Shown here in pieces: positions 24,386 through 33,369 of a DNA stretch of 64,000 bases. Below the pieces are notes generated by a model. It saw only the letters and a program-made list of their open reading frames with translations. It ran no database searches and had not been told where the DNA came from. The position numbers and the translations under genes were made by a program. The DNA is taken from positions 1 through 64,000 of the forward strand of contig CAYTTR010000007.1 of NCBI GenBank assembly GCA_964440805.1, in the 5' to 3' direction. The stretch is from CAYTTR01 sp964440805 (GTDB lineage Bacteria > Acidobacteriota > Aminicenantia > Aminicenantales > Aminicenantaceae). Numbering within the stretch: position 1 is the stretch's first letter; each line of letters begins with the position of its first letter.

Positions 24386-26332
24386 TCAAAGAAGCTCTTC
24401 CGCCACCTTGCCGTTTTTCGACCAGCCTTGTTTTCGGTAGTAAAGATCGAGGATTTTGTGGTGCAGGTCCTTACGGACTGTTTTTCCCCGATGCGGACCG
24501 GAGGTAAGAGGAACAGTCAGCTTTTGGGGAATGAAAGCGTCATAAGAGCGGTCTCTTCCTTGAATGTTGTTTAAATGCCTTTCCAGAGTATAAATTCTTC
24601 GGCCGCACTGGTTTAGAGTCTCCGGGGAATTTTCAAATCCGGTAAGAGTTTGGAAGAGAGATAGAAAAAGATCTGATGTAATATCGGCGCAGAAAAAATC
24701 ACAAAGGCCGAGGGAATCAATGAGAGCTTTACTGTGCTGGGATTCAACCACATAAGCACTCAGGGCCTCTGCTTCTTTCAATCCTCCTTCTTCTGCCTGG
24801 ATTGTCCAGGCATAGGTGTGGTCACCTCTTCCCCGGTTGGAGGTAGCATAGGCAGTGAACATGCCCGGAAAAACCTTAGGTTCGATACCGGCATAACCCA
24901 GGCCGCCGAAGGTAGTGGTGGCGCAAAAAGCTATCTCATCTATACAAGAGCTCGGTATTTCAGAGGACAGTTTTTCAATAACCAAATCAGTGTGGTCAGC
25001 AAAAAGATTTCCCAATGGTTCTCTTCTGTAGGCAAGATCTTTTATAAAATCTATCATTCGTGGAGCATTACCGAATGTTAGAGAACTATCCCATTTATCC
25101 AAGAACCCTTTTTCGGTCAACTCCATAACTGCAGCAGTTATACTGCCGAAGGTCATGGTGTCGATACCGAGCTCATTGGCCAGTTTATTCATGTGAAAGA
25201 TAGCCTCTTTGTTTAAAATACAGCAATTTATCCAGAGAGCAATGGTTTCGAATTCGGGGCGAACTCCAGTTCCTGAATAGAGTGGTTTTGTCACCTGGGC
25301 TTCTCTGGAACAAAAAATATGACGGCACCTGTTGCAGACATTGTGTTTTCCGGCCATCTCCAGGAAAGAGCCGGTAGAAACACCGGCATAATCCCTGGGA
25401 GAAAAATATCCTTCATCAAAGTTATGCCAGGGAAGGTACCCTCCTTTACTACCCAGGTAATTTCCGTTGAAAGCCCTATCCAGCCACCATGTTGTCCCGG
25501 TTTCCGGGCGAAAAGAGACTGTTTTCTGAGGATCAGCTACTGTGGATTTGACCAGTTCATCAAGTTGCCGGCTTAATTTTTGGAATGATTGAGTATCAGC
25601 ATAGCCTACTTTTTCTCTGCCGGAGGCTGTAACAGCTACCAGGTTTTTAGAGCCAAAGACAGCCCCGGCTCCGCCTCTTCCAAAATTCCGGTGATAATCG
25701 GCGGTAAGACAGGCAAATTCTACCTGGTTCCAGCCCGCCGGTCCCGGGCAGACAGTGGAGGAGCCTGGATGCTTGCGGGAGAGAAAACCAATCACTTCTG
25801 AGGTTCTGCGAAGAATCTTTTTTCCTTCTATTTCCTCAAATAGCTCATCTTCGGCCTTGATAATATGAGCCTTTCCATTCTCGAGGAGAAGGCGGACTGG
25901 TTGAGACGCCCGGTCATCGATTATGACCTGATCGAAGCCAGCCCTTTTTAGCCTGTTAGGAAATTGGCCTCCGCAGCTTGAATGAGTGATTAGCCCATAG
26001 AGAATTTTATGTTCCGGAACCCAGGAACAGGGTTTAAGAGACCGGGTCATGGGGCTGATGAAGGAACAAGATCCTCTTCCGGCGGTGGGGATAAAGGTAT
26101 CATTGGGAGCTGATGTACCCAGAATTATCCGATTTTCCGGGCCAAGCGGATCCCGGACCGGACCATTGTTTTTGAGTTTCAGAAAGAGCAAATATGCCTG
26201 AACCCCGCGGCCGCCGATATATTTTCTATATACTTCCGGGTCAGGGAGGCTGGTGGTGATTTTATTCTCCGAAAGGTCGATCCAGGCCCATTTGCCTGTG
26301 TAGCCATAAAAACCAGAAGTTTTTTGCTTCAT
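24386..26332 (-). CDS. Aldehyde ferredoxin oxidoreductase family protein (second AOR)
   Basis: This 648-residue AOR-family enzyme has an N-terminal domain with YTGKWAWIDLSENKI and RYIGGRGVQAYLLF-like start (KYIGGRGVQAYLLF). The cluster ligands CNRCRHIFC lie near residue 332 and the fourth Cys is in DSLGLCDFF near residue 540. It is clearly different from the AOR at 12571-14346 and longer by about 57 residues. It is convergent with the HdrA/Flox-like cluster, which could consume the ferredoxin it reduces (inference). Start ATG 26332 has AAGGAGGAG just upstream. Substrate and metal are unknown. Confidence 0.88.
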   Translation of the reverse strand: MKQKTSGFYGYTGKWAWIDLSENKITTSLPDPEVYRKYIGGRGVQAYLLFLKLKNNGPVRDPLGPENRIILGTSAPNDTFIPTAGRGSCSFISPMTRSLKPCSWVPEHKILYGLITHSSCGGQFPNRLKRAGFDQVIIDDRASQPVRLLLENGKAHIIKAEDELFEEIEGKKILRRTSEVIGFLSRKHPGSSTVCPGPAGWNQVEFACLTADYHRNFGRGGAGAVFGSKNLVAVTASGREKVGYADTQSFQKLSRQLDELVKSTVADPQKTVSFRPETGTTWWLDRAFNGNYLGSKGGYLPWHNFDEGYFSPRDYAGVSTGSFLEMAGKHNVCNRCRHIFCSREAQVTKPLYSGTGVRPEFETIALWINCCILNKEAIFHMNKLANELGIDTMTFGSITAAVMELTEKGFLDKWDSSLTFGNAPRMIDFIKDLAYRREPLGNLFADHTDLVIEKLSSEIPSSCIDEIAFCATTTFGGLGYAGIEPKVFPGMFTAYATSNRGRGDHTYAWTIQAEEGGLKEAEALSAYVVESQHSKALIDSLGLCDFFCADITSDLFLSLFQTLTGFENSPETLNQCGRRIYTLERHLNNIQGRDRSYDAFIPQKLTVPLTSGPHRGKTVRKDLHHKILDLYYRKQGWSKNGKVAEELL

Positions 26333-26665
26333 TACTCCTCCTTAGTCTTTATCCGGGTTACTTGAAGAAAATGAGCTTATCATAGGCCGGAAGTCAGGGT
26401 CAATTGTTTAACCTCGACCTGCCTCGGCACGGAAGTTTAAATGGCTTATTAATTCTACCAATCTTGACAAGTTTTGCCATTTAGGTTTTTATATAGGGCA
26501 ATAAAGGAAGCTGGTTGAAGGAGGAAATCAAGGAATGGAAAGGGTCGAGTTAGTCATAGACTATTCATAGAAAATGCTGATACCAAAATTGTAAAAGATA
26601 AATAATTGTAAATTAAAATATCAGACTTTATGATTAAAAAATTATAGACTGGCTCAAGGTGAAAT
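26333..26665. other. Divergent intergenic region, AOR / ABC-F
   Basis: No gene is seen. A TTGACA at 26464-26469 with TTTTAT 17 bases later could serve the ABC-F gene. At 26549-26582 a sequence reading TTAGTCATAGACTATTCATA and then GCTGATACC looks like a degenerate end of the MITE family, without a partner end. Confidence 0.4.
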
Positions 26666-28633
26666 ATGCTTCAGTTGAAAGATATATATTATTCTATTGG
26701 AGAAGCTGAGCTCCTTAAGGGAATTACCTGGATGGTTAATCCTGGCAAAAAATTGATTTTAACCGGGCCCAACGGGTCGGGAAAAACAACTCTTCTCCGG
26801 ATTATTAACGGAGAAATTGACTCGCAGAAGGGAAGTATCATTAAGCCTCAGAACTACCGGATTGGGTACCTTCCCCAGGAAGAAGTTGTTACTGGAGAGG
26901 GGTCTGTTCTGGAAAATGTACTATTGGGAAAACCAAAGATTCTTGCCCTGGAGAAAAAAATAAAAGAACTCCATAAAGCCTTGGAGTTCCCTGGCCCTGA
27001 ATATAACTCACTTCTGGATAAACTGGGGAGTCTGGAGGAGCAATATCAAGCCCTGGGAGGATATCAGGTTGAAGCATCGGCCAAAGCTCTTCTTTCCGGC
27101 TTGGGTTTTTCTGAAGATGAATTTGAAAAGGATTATTCTGAGCTAAGTGGAGGTTGGTGTATGAGAGCTTATTTAGCTCGCCTCCTTCTCCATGAGCCCG
27201 ATCTCCTTCTCCTCGATGAGCCCACCAATCATCTTGATCTTCCCTCAATGGAATGGCTGGAACAGTATCTGCTTCAATTCAAAGGTACTATCATTCTGGT
27301 TACCCATGACCGTTATTTTATAGACAGACTGGCCGATGAGATCTATGAACTTGACCGGGGAGAACTTTCCCGTTACCCAGGAAACTATAAAATTTTCCTT
27401 CAACAAAAGGAACAAAAAATTAACCTCCTTAGAAAAAAAAGAGAAGAGCAACTTTCAGAGAGAGAAAGATTAATCCGTTTCATCAATCGTTACCGGAGCG
27501 ATAAAAAAAGAGCTGCCCAGGTGCAAAGCAGAATTAAGATGCTGGAAAAACTGGAGATTATAGATGTTCCTCCTCAACCGGAATGTCCGGAATTCAGTTT
27601 GTCTGTTCCAGTCCAAAGCTTCAAGGATGTTCTCACCATAGATAAAGTTTCTTTTCGTTATGATAAAGATTGGATTCTCAGAAAGACCAGCCTTTCACTG
27701 AACCGGGGAGACAAAGTAGCCCTGGTTGGACCCAATGGGGCAGGGAAGACCACTCTCACCCGGCTGATAGCCGGTGACCTTTCGCCTCGGGAGGGAATTA
27801 TAAGACTGGGAGAGAGAACAGTTCTTGGATATTATGCCCAGCATCAGATCCTGGCTTTGAATCTGAATAATACCGTCTTTAGTGAGGTGGCTTCAACTGT
27901 TGCCCAGGAGCATATTCCCCGGATAAGGGATGTGCTGGGGATATTTCAATTCAGTGGAGATGAAGTATTCAAGAAGATTAAAGTTCTTTCAGGCGGAGAG
28001 AAAGCCCGGGTGACTTTAGCAAAAATACTTTTATCTTTAGTCAATTTTCTTATCATGGACGAGCCCACCACTCATCTGGATATGACAGCCCGGGAGGCGT
28101 TGGAAGAAGCTCTGCAGAAATATGAAGGTACTCTTATTTTAATTTCTCATGACCGTTACTTTCTTGACCAGATAGTAAACAGAGTAGTAGAGCTTCGAAA
28201 CGGGCAGCTTGAGGAATACTATGGCAATTATTCTTATTATCTGGAAAAGAAAGAGAAAGAGAAGGAAGAACTGAAAGAGCAAAGCGAGTCGCAGGAGAAA
28301 GAAAAACTTGTGGAGAAGGCAGGCCCAAATTCCGGCCGAAAGACAAAGGAGCAAAAAAGAAAAGAAGCTGAAGCTCGCCAGGCAATCAGTCAGAAAAGGG
28401 CTCGATTAAGACGGGAAATAGGAGAATTTGAGAATGAAATAAAGCAGTTGGAAGAAAGGAAAAGAAACCTGGAAGCTTTTCTTGCCAGGCCAGAAACATA
28501 CAAGGAGAAAGGAAAAGAAGTTGCCGGCCTTCAAAAAGATTATGCTTATGCAGGGAAAAGACTGGAGGAACTTTACCGAAGACGGGAGAAGGCCGAACAT
28601 CAGCTCGAAGAACTGCTGGCTTCTCTTCCTTAA
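26666..28633 (+). CDS. ABC-F family ATPase (Uup/YdiF-like)
   Basis: The 655 residues contain two ABC domains. The first has Walker A GPNGSGKTT at ~34, signature LSGGWCMRAYLARLL and Walker B LLLLDEPTNHLD. The second has GPNGAGKTT at ~355, LSGGEKARVTLAKILL and FLIMDEPTTHLD. A charged linker of ~70 residues joins them, and a C-terminal coiled coil (~540-655) follows. There are no membrane segments. ABC-F proteins act on the ribosome, in translation control, peptidyl-transferase rescue or antibiotic protection; this is more like the housekeeping Uup/YdiF type. The first signature's Trp-Cys-Met is a common ABC-F variation. Confidence 0.88.
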   Translation: MLQLKDIYYSIGEAELLKGITWMVNPGKKLILTGPNGSGKTTLLRIINGEIDSQKGSIIKPQNYRIGYLPQEEVVTGEGSVLENVLLGKPKILALEKKIKELHKALEFPGPEYNSLLDKLGSLEEQYQALGGYQVEASAKALLSGLGFSEDEFEKDYSELSGGWCMRAYLARLLLHEPDLLLLDEPTNHLDLPSMEWLEQYLLQFKGTIILVTHDRYFIDRLADEIYELDRGELSRYPGNYKIFLQQKEQKINLLRKKREEQLSERERLIRFINRYRSDKKRAAQVQSRIKMLEKLEIIDVPPQPECPEFSLSVPVQSFKDVLTIDKVSFRYDKDWILRKTSLSLNRGDKVALVGPNGAGKTTLTRLIAGDLSPREGIIRLGERTVLGYYAQHQILALNLNNTVFSEVASTVAQEHIPRIRDVLGIFQFSGDEVFKKIKVLSGGEKARVTLAKILLSLVNFLIMDEPTTHLDMTAREALEEALQKYEGTLILISHDRYFLDQIVNRVVELRNGQLEEYYGNYSYYLEKKEKEKEELKEQSESQEKEKLVEKAGPNSGRKTKEQKRKEAEARQAISQKRARLRREIGEFENEIKQLEERKRNLEAFLARPETYKEKGKEVAGLQKDYAYAGKRLEELYRRREKAEHQLEELLASLP

Positions 28634-28761
28634 ACATGGTGACTTGAAATATGCGGATAATTAATTTTGAAAAAAGAGTAAAAATCCTGTTTAGTTTTTG
28701 TTAGAATACCTTCTTATCTGTTGCCACTTAGTGATGGATAAAAGGATAAATGTCATTCATT

Positions 28762-28946
28762 AAGCTAATTACCCATGGCGGACTTGCCACACGCGACGGA
28801 TGAAAATGATTATTTTTAATTTCTGCGAATGCCGGTTGCTTTTTTTGCTCGTCTCGCCCTATCTAAACTTAAAGCACATTTTGACTCAACCGAATAGACT
28901 GAACAGACGGAATAGACTTAATAGACATTTAAGCTAATTTTTATGG
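28762..28946 (+). repeat. Dispersed intergenic repeat A, copy c
   Basis: The copy starts AAGCTAATTACCCATGGCGG, then CTTGCCACACGC, GATGAAAATG, TTTCTGCGAATGCCGGTTGC and CTCGTCTCGCCC. It ends in four 9-mers at 28890-28925 (CCGAATAGA, CTGAACAGA, CGGAATAGA, CTTAATAGA). A shortened second copy (28967-29010; AATGAAAATGCT then AATAAACCGAATAAACT) follows before the nptA start. Nothing else is seen in the 28634-28761 stretch. Confidence 0.7.
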
Positions 28947-29024
28947 ACAGTATTTCCTCTTAATAGCAATGAAAATGCTCACTTTCAATCTAAATAAACC
29001 GAATAAACTTATTATAAATATTTC

Positions 29025-30104
29025 ATGAGACTTGATACTCTGAAAAAGATACTTCTTTTAATTACTGTTCTTTATGTTTTCACATTTTCCATTCAGTTAA
29101 TGAGTTCTTCTTTCAAGCTTATGGGCGAAGGTTTTGCCCAAACTCTTATTGAAACTACAGCCAATCCGATAGTAGGCCTTCTGATTGGAATACTGACTAC
29201 AAGTATTATCCAGAGTTCTTCCACCACAACTTCTATTGTTGTGGGATGTGTAGCCGGCGGAGTACTTACTCTCCAAGGAGCAATTCCCATAATTATGGGG
29301 GCCAACATTGGAACAACTATTACCAACACCATTGTCTCCATCGGCCATGTTACCAGGCGGAATGAATTTCAGAGAGCCTTTGCCGCCTCAGTTGTTCATG
29401 ATTTTTTTAATATTATGGCTGTACTTATCATTTTTCCCCTTGAGATGGCTTTTCATTTTCTGGAGAAAATTTCTGTGGGGCTGGCTGATGCTTTTGAGGG
29501 AATTGGGGGGATGGAATTCCTCAGCCCATTGAAATTAATCACTGAGCCTCTAATTAATTTGGTACAGAGTATTTTGCCTGTTCCTTTTTTAATTGTCATT
29601 GTCTCCTTGGCTTTGCTTTTTTTCTCCCTTATCCAATTGGTTCGGATAATGAGGTCACTGTTGGTCTCTCAGATTGAAATATTTCTGGATAAATATCTCT
29701 TTAAAAATGATGCTACAGCCTTTCTGCTGGCCATTGTAGTAACCTCTATTATACAAAGCAGCTCAATTACCACCTCCCTCATTGTTCCTCTGGTAGGAGC
29801 TGGTTTGCTCACTGTAAGGAGGATTTTTCCTTATACCCTGGGGGCCAATATTGGAACTACTGTTACTGCTATGCTGGCTTCCTTTGCCTCCCTCAATCCG
29901 GTGGCTGTTTCAGTTGCCTTCACCCATCTGTTTTTTAACATATTTGGTATTATTATAATTTATCCTATCAAATTCGTACCTATCTGGATGGCCGAAACCT
30001 TCTCCGTAATAACCGCCAAATCAAAGAAAAACACGATCGTCTTTCTGATCTCGTATTTTTTACTTCACATAATTCCTTTAATTTATTTTTTGTTTGTGAA
30101 ATAA
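29025..30104 (+). CDS. Na+/phosphate symporter (NptA/PNaS family)
   Basis: This 359-residue membrane protein carries the duplicated family motif: TTSIIQSSSTTTSIVVG with GANIGTTITN in the first half, and VTSIIQSSSITTSLIV with GANIGTTVTAML in the second. The QSSS pairs form the phosphate and sodium site. A cytoplasmic PhoU-like domain, often fused in NptA, is instead encoded by the next gene. It would import inorganic phosphate with Na+. No clear Shine-Dalgarno sequence precedes ATG 29025, and the leader carries repeat A. Confidence 0.87.
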   Translation: MRLDTLKKILLLITVLYVFTFSIQLMSSSFKLMGEGFAQTLIETTANPIVGLLIGILTTSIIQSSSTTTSIVVGCVAGGVLTLQGAIPIIMGANIGTTITNTIVSIGHVTRRNEFQRAFAASVVHDFFNIMAVLIIFPLEMAFHFLEKISVGLADAFEGIGGMEFLSPLKLITEPLINLVQSILPVPFLIVIVSLALLFFSLIQLVRIMRSLLVSQIEIFLDKYLFKNDATAFLLAIVVTSIIQSSSITTSLIVPLVGAGLLTVRRIFPYTLGANIGTTVTAMLASFASLNPVAVSVAFTHLFFNIFGIIIIYPIKFVPIWMAETFSVITAKSKKNTIVFLISYFLLHIIPLIYFLFVK

Positions 30105-30146
30105 AGACAATGAGAATTATAATAAGAATATAAGCAGGGGAAGAAA

Positions 30147-30827
30147 ATGTTTAAAAAAATATTTGCTGTCTGGAAAAAAGAGGGATTGCTGAAAAAGGCT
30201 CTGGAGAACACCGAAGTAATGTTCGAGCTTGTGTCCAAGAATTTCGACCGGGCTAATGAGCAGCTAATCAAAGATATTGATGTCAAGCAAGCCAAAATCT
30301 ATATGACAGATAAAGAAATAAATGAATGTGAAAAGGATGTCCGGCGCAGAATTCTGGAACATCTTTCCATTAATCCAAAGCAGGATTTGAGTTATTCCTT
30401 GATCTTAATTACGGTGGTCAAGGATTTGGAAAGAATTGGGGATTACGTCAAGAATATTGTTGAACTGGCCCAGCACTATCCCCGTAAACTTCCCGAATCT
30501 CCCTATTCTTCAGAACTTATCAAAATTAGTGATAAAATGAGTCTTGTTCTTAAGGATTCGCTAAGAGTTTTCAGGGAAACAGACAAGCAGAAAGCCGAAG
30601 AATATTACAGATTTCACAGAGAAGTAACGGAAAAAACCGACAGTATGATTCTTCACATTATGGATGATGATACATTGTTGGTTCGGGAGGCGGTTGTTTT
30701 TGCCTTGTTTTCCCGTTATTTAAAAAGAATCGCAGCCCACCTGGGAAATATTCTGACTACTATTATCAATCCCTTTCATCTGGTTGGCTATGGAATCGAT
30801 CCCGGCAAAAATGAAGAAGTTGAGTAG
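30147..30827 (+). CDS. PhoU-domain protein
   Basis: This 226-residue all-helical protein has two PhoU helical bundles: DRANEQLIKDIDVKQAKIYM with the conserved LERIGDYVKNIVEL in the first, and a second bundle ending AHLGNILTTIINP. PhoU proteins bind metal clusters and regulate phosphate uptake. It lies 42 bases downstream of the Na+/phosphate symporter and is most likely the separated regulatory domain of that transporter. Its stop is six bases from the convergent serC stop. Confidence 0.86.
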   Translation: MFKKIFAVWKKEGLLKKALENTEVMFELVSKNFDRANEQLIKDIDVKQAKIYMTDKEINECEKDVRRRILEHLSINPKQDLSYSLILITVVKDLERIGDYVKNIVELAQHYPRKLPESPYSSELIKISDKMSLVLKDSLRVFRETDKQKAEEYYRFHREVTEKTDSMILHIMDDDTLLVREAVVFALFSRYLKRIAAHLGNILTTIINPFHLVGYGIDPGKNEEVE

Positions 30828-30833
30828 CAGGAT

Positions 30834-31946
30834 TTATGTAACTTCGTTGTAAGCCCATTCCAGCCACCGGCAGACAATTTCAAGATCAGATTTCTCCACT
30901 GTTGCTCCACACCAGAATCTGAGACCCGGAGGTGCTTCCCGGTAAGAGCCGCAGTCAAAGGCAACTTTCTCATCGGCTAAGAGTTTAATCAGATTATTAA
31001 GCTTTTCCTCGGGAAGGTCGACCGTGAAACAGACGCTGGTATTAGACCGAATTTCTTTGTTTTCTGCCAGAAAATCAATCCAATCATGTCTTGCCACAAA
31101 ATCCTCAAAAACCTGGAGGTTCTGATTACTCCTCTCAATTAAGGCTGACAGTCCTCCAATGGACTCAGCCCAGCGCAGTGCAGTTAAGTAATCCTCATTG
31201 CAGAGCATGGAAGGAGTGTTAATAGTAGAACCTTCGAAGATTCCTTCTATAAGCTTTCCTTTTTTTGTCATCCGGAAGATTTTGGGCATAGGCCAAGGAG
31301 GTGAATAGGTCAGAAGACGTTCTACAGCCCGGCGGGATAGAATTAACATCCCGTGGGCAGCTTCTCCGCCCAGAACTTTCTGCCATGAATAAGTGATGAC
31401 ATCAAGTTTATGGTAAGGTATTTCCATGGCAAAGATAGCTGAAGTTGCGTCGCATAAGGTTAATCCTTCCCGTTCATCGGAAATCCAGTCCCCGTTGGGA
31501 ACTTTGACTCCGCTGGTAGTCCCGTTCCAGACGAAAACCACATCGTTTTTAAAGTCTGTTTGAGATAGGTCTGGAAGCTTACCGTAGTCAGCCTGGAAAA
31601 CTCTGGCCTTTTCCAGTTTAAGCTGGCCGGTGATATCAGTGGCCCATCCCTTACCAAAAGATTCCCAGTAAAAAACATCCACCCCTCTTGGACCCAATAG
31701 TGACCACATGGCCATCTCGAAGGCCCCGGTATCAGATGCGGGAACTATTCCCACTAAGTAATCCGGAGGGAGACCAAGAATTTCCTTAGTTTTCTGGATG
31801 GATTCAGCCAGCTTTGCCTTTCCCAGGCTGCTCCGGTGGGAGCGCCCCAGAGGAGCATCCTTCAACTCATCAAGGGTAAATCCTGGGTGTTTGGCACAAG
31901 GGCCCGAAGAAAAATTAGGGCATTTTGGTTTAACAGCAGGTTTCAT
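30834..31946 (-). CDS. serC: Phosphoserine aminotransferase
   Basis: This 370-residue fold-type I PLP enzyme of the SerC subtype first described in alphaproteobacteria and archaea has FSSGPCAKHPGF at the N-terminus, GRSHRSSLGKAKL, then VVFVWNGTTSGVKVPNGDW. The PLP lysine region is YSWQKVLGGEAAHGML (Lys in WQK). It converts 3-phosphohydroxypyruvate and glutamate to phosphoserine in serine biosynthesis. Start ATG 31946 has GGGAGG 8-13 bases upstream. No serA or serB is in the window. Confidence 0.9.
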   Translation of the reverse strand: MKPAVKPKCPNFSSGPCAKHPGFTLDELKDAPLGRSHRSSLGKAKLAESIQKTKEILGLPPDYLVGIVPASDTGAFEMAMWSLLGPRGVDVFYWESFGKGWATDITGQLKLEKARVFQADYGKLPDLSQTDFKNDVVFVWNGTTSGVKVPNGDWISDEREGLTLCDATSAIFAMEIPYHKLDVITYSWQKVLGGEAAHGMLILSRRAVERLLTYSPPWPMPKIFRMTKKGKLIEGIFEGSTINTPSMLCNEDYLTALRWAESIGGLSALIERSNQNLQVFEDFVARHDWIDFLAENKEIRSNTSVCFTVDLPEEKLNNLIKLLADEKVAFDCGSYREAPPGLRFWCGATVEKSDLEIVCRWLEWAYNEVT

Positions 31947-32265
31947 TTCTATTTCCTCCCTATGACTAATAATTCAAAAAAATAAAGGCAAATTTATTTT
32001 GACATAGAAAAAAAAGGTTTTCAACAGCTCATCTTCTAAGGAGTGTCCCCAGCTCATATACTGTGCTAAGTGATGGTTAATCATTTATATTTATTTTCAA
32101 TAGTTACTAAAAGAAAAATGATTATACTTGAATCTATTATCATTTAAATAAGTAGAAAATGTAAATATTGTTAACCGAAATGTAAATATATTTTATTGAT
32201 ATTAAAATATTCAGAGTAAAATATCTGAAATACCAGAGCTTGTATTTAGATTTTTATTCCTGGAT
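31947..32265. other. AT-rich intergenic region
   Basis: No gene is seen in this AT-rich stretch. The leader of serC lies at its left end and a sigma-54-type promoter begins just after its right end. Confidence 0.4.
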
Positions 32266-32266
32266 T

Positions 32267-32282
32267 TGGCATGAATAATGCA
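32267..32282 (+). promoter_or_regulatory. Sigma-54-type (-24/-12) promoter
   Basis: The sequence TGGCATGAATAATGCA matches the RpoN consensus TGGCACG-N4-TTGCA with the GG and GC dinucleotides at exactly the required spacing. A T precedes the first TGG, as in the consensus. It is about 115 bases upstream of an orphan Fis-like regulator. Confidence 0.6.
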
Positions 32283-32398
32283 GCACAATTTATTGGAAAA
32301 AAAATTGGAGCAAAGTGTGCGTCTGAGAAAAAATGGGGAAGAGATTCTTTTGAATCACGTGAGGGGAAATCTCAAAGAGGATTTGGAGGTTTTGATTG

Positions 32399-32842
32399 AT
32401 GACGAAATTAAATGAAGAATATCAGACAAAAGAGCCGAGACAGAGCGAAACAAGGAGAGAAAAACAAAATTCAGAGGCAGGTGAAAATATGTCCCCAGAA
32501 CAAGAAAAATTATATGATTTTTTCCGGAAAAGCAGCCATTATTTCCAGGAGAGCTCCCCTCTTCCGGAATCCAGGAAGAAGGATCTAGGTGGAATACAGG
32601 AAAAGATTTCCATCGATCTTCTTTCCCATTTCCTGGAATATTTCTGTTTTGAACAAAAAACACCCCTGAGAAAACTACTTTTAACAGTGGAAAAAAATAT
32701 TCTTCTGAGAGTCCTTTCGCGGTGTAATGGAAATCAGAAGGAAGCAGCTAAAATTTTGAGAATGAATTATACAACCTTGAATGAAAAGATAAAAAGATAC
32801 GGCCTAAGATTAAAAAAAGACATACCCATTTTGTTTAGGTAA
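32399..32842 (+). CDS. Orphan Fis-type helix-turn-helix protein
   Basis: The 147 residues have a polar, low-complexity N-terminal ~75 residues without a recognisable domain. They then continue as FEQKTPLRKLLLTVEKNILL and LSRCNGNQKEAAKILRMNYTTLNEKIKRYG, a Fis-family HTH as found at the end of NtrC-type activators. There is no AAA+ or receiver domain. I start at ATG 32399 because GGAGG (32386-32390) is eight bases before; a TTG one codon earlier is unlikely. It is preceded by a sigma-54-type promoter, suggesting a regulator cut from or paired with NtrC-type control. Confidence 0.8.
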   Translation: MTKLNEEYQTKEPRQSETRREKQNSEAGENMSPEQEKLYDFFRKSSHYFQESSPLPESRKKDLGGIQEKISIDLLSHFLEYFCFEQKTPLRKLLLTVEKNILLRVLSRCNGNQKEAAKILRMNYTTLNEKIKRYGLRLKKDIPILFR

Positions 32843-32856
32843 ATCCAGTGAGTGAC

Positions 32857-32885
32857 AGAGCATCAAGTATGCTCTCCGCTCTTTT
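32857..32885 (+). terminator. Possible rho-independent terminator
   Basis: A 7-bp stem AGAGCAT/ATGCTCT with a CAAGT loop (32857-32875), followed by CCGCTCTTTT. It lies 15 bases after the stop of the Fis-like gene. The T run is short and does not follow the stem at once. Confidence 0.4.
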
Positions 32886-32902
32886 AAGTTAATAGCAGTT
32901 AG

Positions 32903-33262
32903 CCTGGACTATTCATAAAAAAGGCCGATACCTTTTATACAACAAATACTATGAATGACTTAAAAGATTTTCTCTTGGCGTCCGTAAAAAAGTGAGTTTA
33001 GTAAATTCTGCTATTAAATTTTATCTAAAAGCGGCCTGTTTTACCATTCAGGTGAACAGATTTGACGACAATTTTCTAATCAGATTGTCACGGCGATCGA
33101 AGCGAAGCCATCTCAACATAGTTTTCCCCTTAAAATCGCTTCATTCGCTTTACTCACTCGCGACAAAGTCTGCTTCGTTACAGGGCACTTGCGGTGGAGA
33201 GACCACAGCTGCGTGTCCTGTGCCTCGCATCTAAGACAACCTCGGCCGGTGAATAATAGAGG
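32903..33262 (+). mobile_element. MITE-like element, copy 2 (360 bp)
   Basis: The left end is CCTGGACTATTCATAAAAAA then GGCCGATACC; the right end reads GTGAATAATAGAGG. TTAG flanks both sides (32899-32902 and 33263-33266). Because the flank is TTAG here and TTAA in the other copies, a 4-bp target duplication is supported. It contains a fragmentary frame (LVNSAIKFYLKAACF) like that of copy 1, and a hairpin module with GGGCACTTGCGGTGG and GCGTGTCCTG. No gene is intact. Confidence 0.75.
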
Positions 33263-33286
33263 TTAGTACAAAATAATTTTATCTTC

Positions 33287-33315
33287 TTGCATGCCGTAGG
33301 GGGGTATGGTATAAT
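33287..33315 (+). promoter_or_regulatory. csoR-copA promoter with a G-tract in the spacer
   Basis: TTGCAT (33287-33292), a 17-base spacer and a perfect TATAAT (33310-33315). The spacer holds CCGTAGGGGGGTATGG, a G-tract flanked by TA-rich ends similar to half of known CsoR operators. CsoR would block the polymerase by binding here when copper is low (inference). Confidence 0.55.
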
Positions 33316-33369
33316 AAAATGAAACTTGAGATTGGCAGGAAATAAAACTTGATTTCAAAGGAGATAAGA

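Noticed and set aside
32271..32399. Small open frame MNNAAQFIG to 32399
   Set aside because: Its ATG lies within the sigma-54-type promoter, upstream of the predicted transcript start, so it would not be translated from that promoter.
32992..33234. Open frame of 80 codons in MITE copy 2
   Set aside because: It lies wholly within the element and covers the hairpin module; other copies are interrupted, so it is not a gene.
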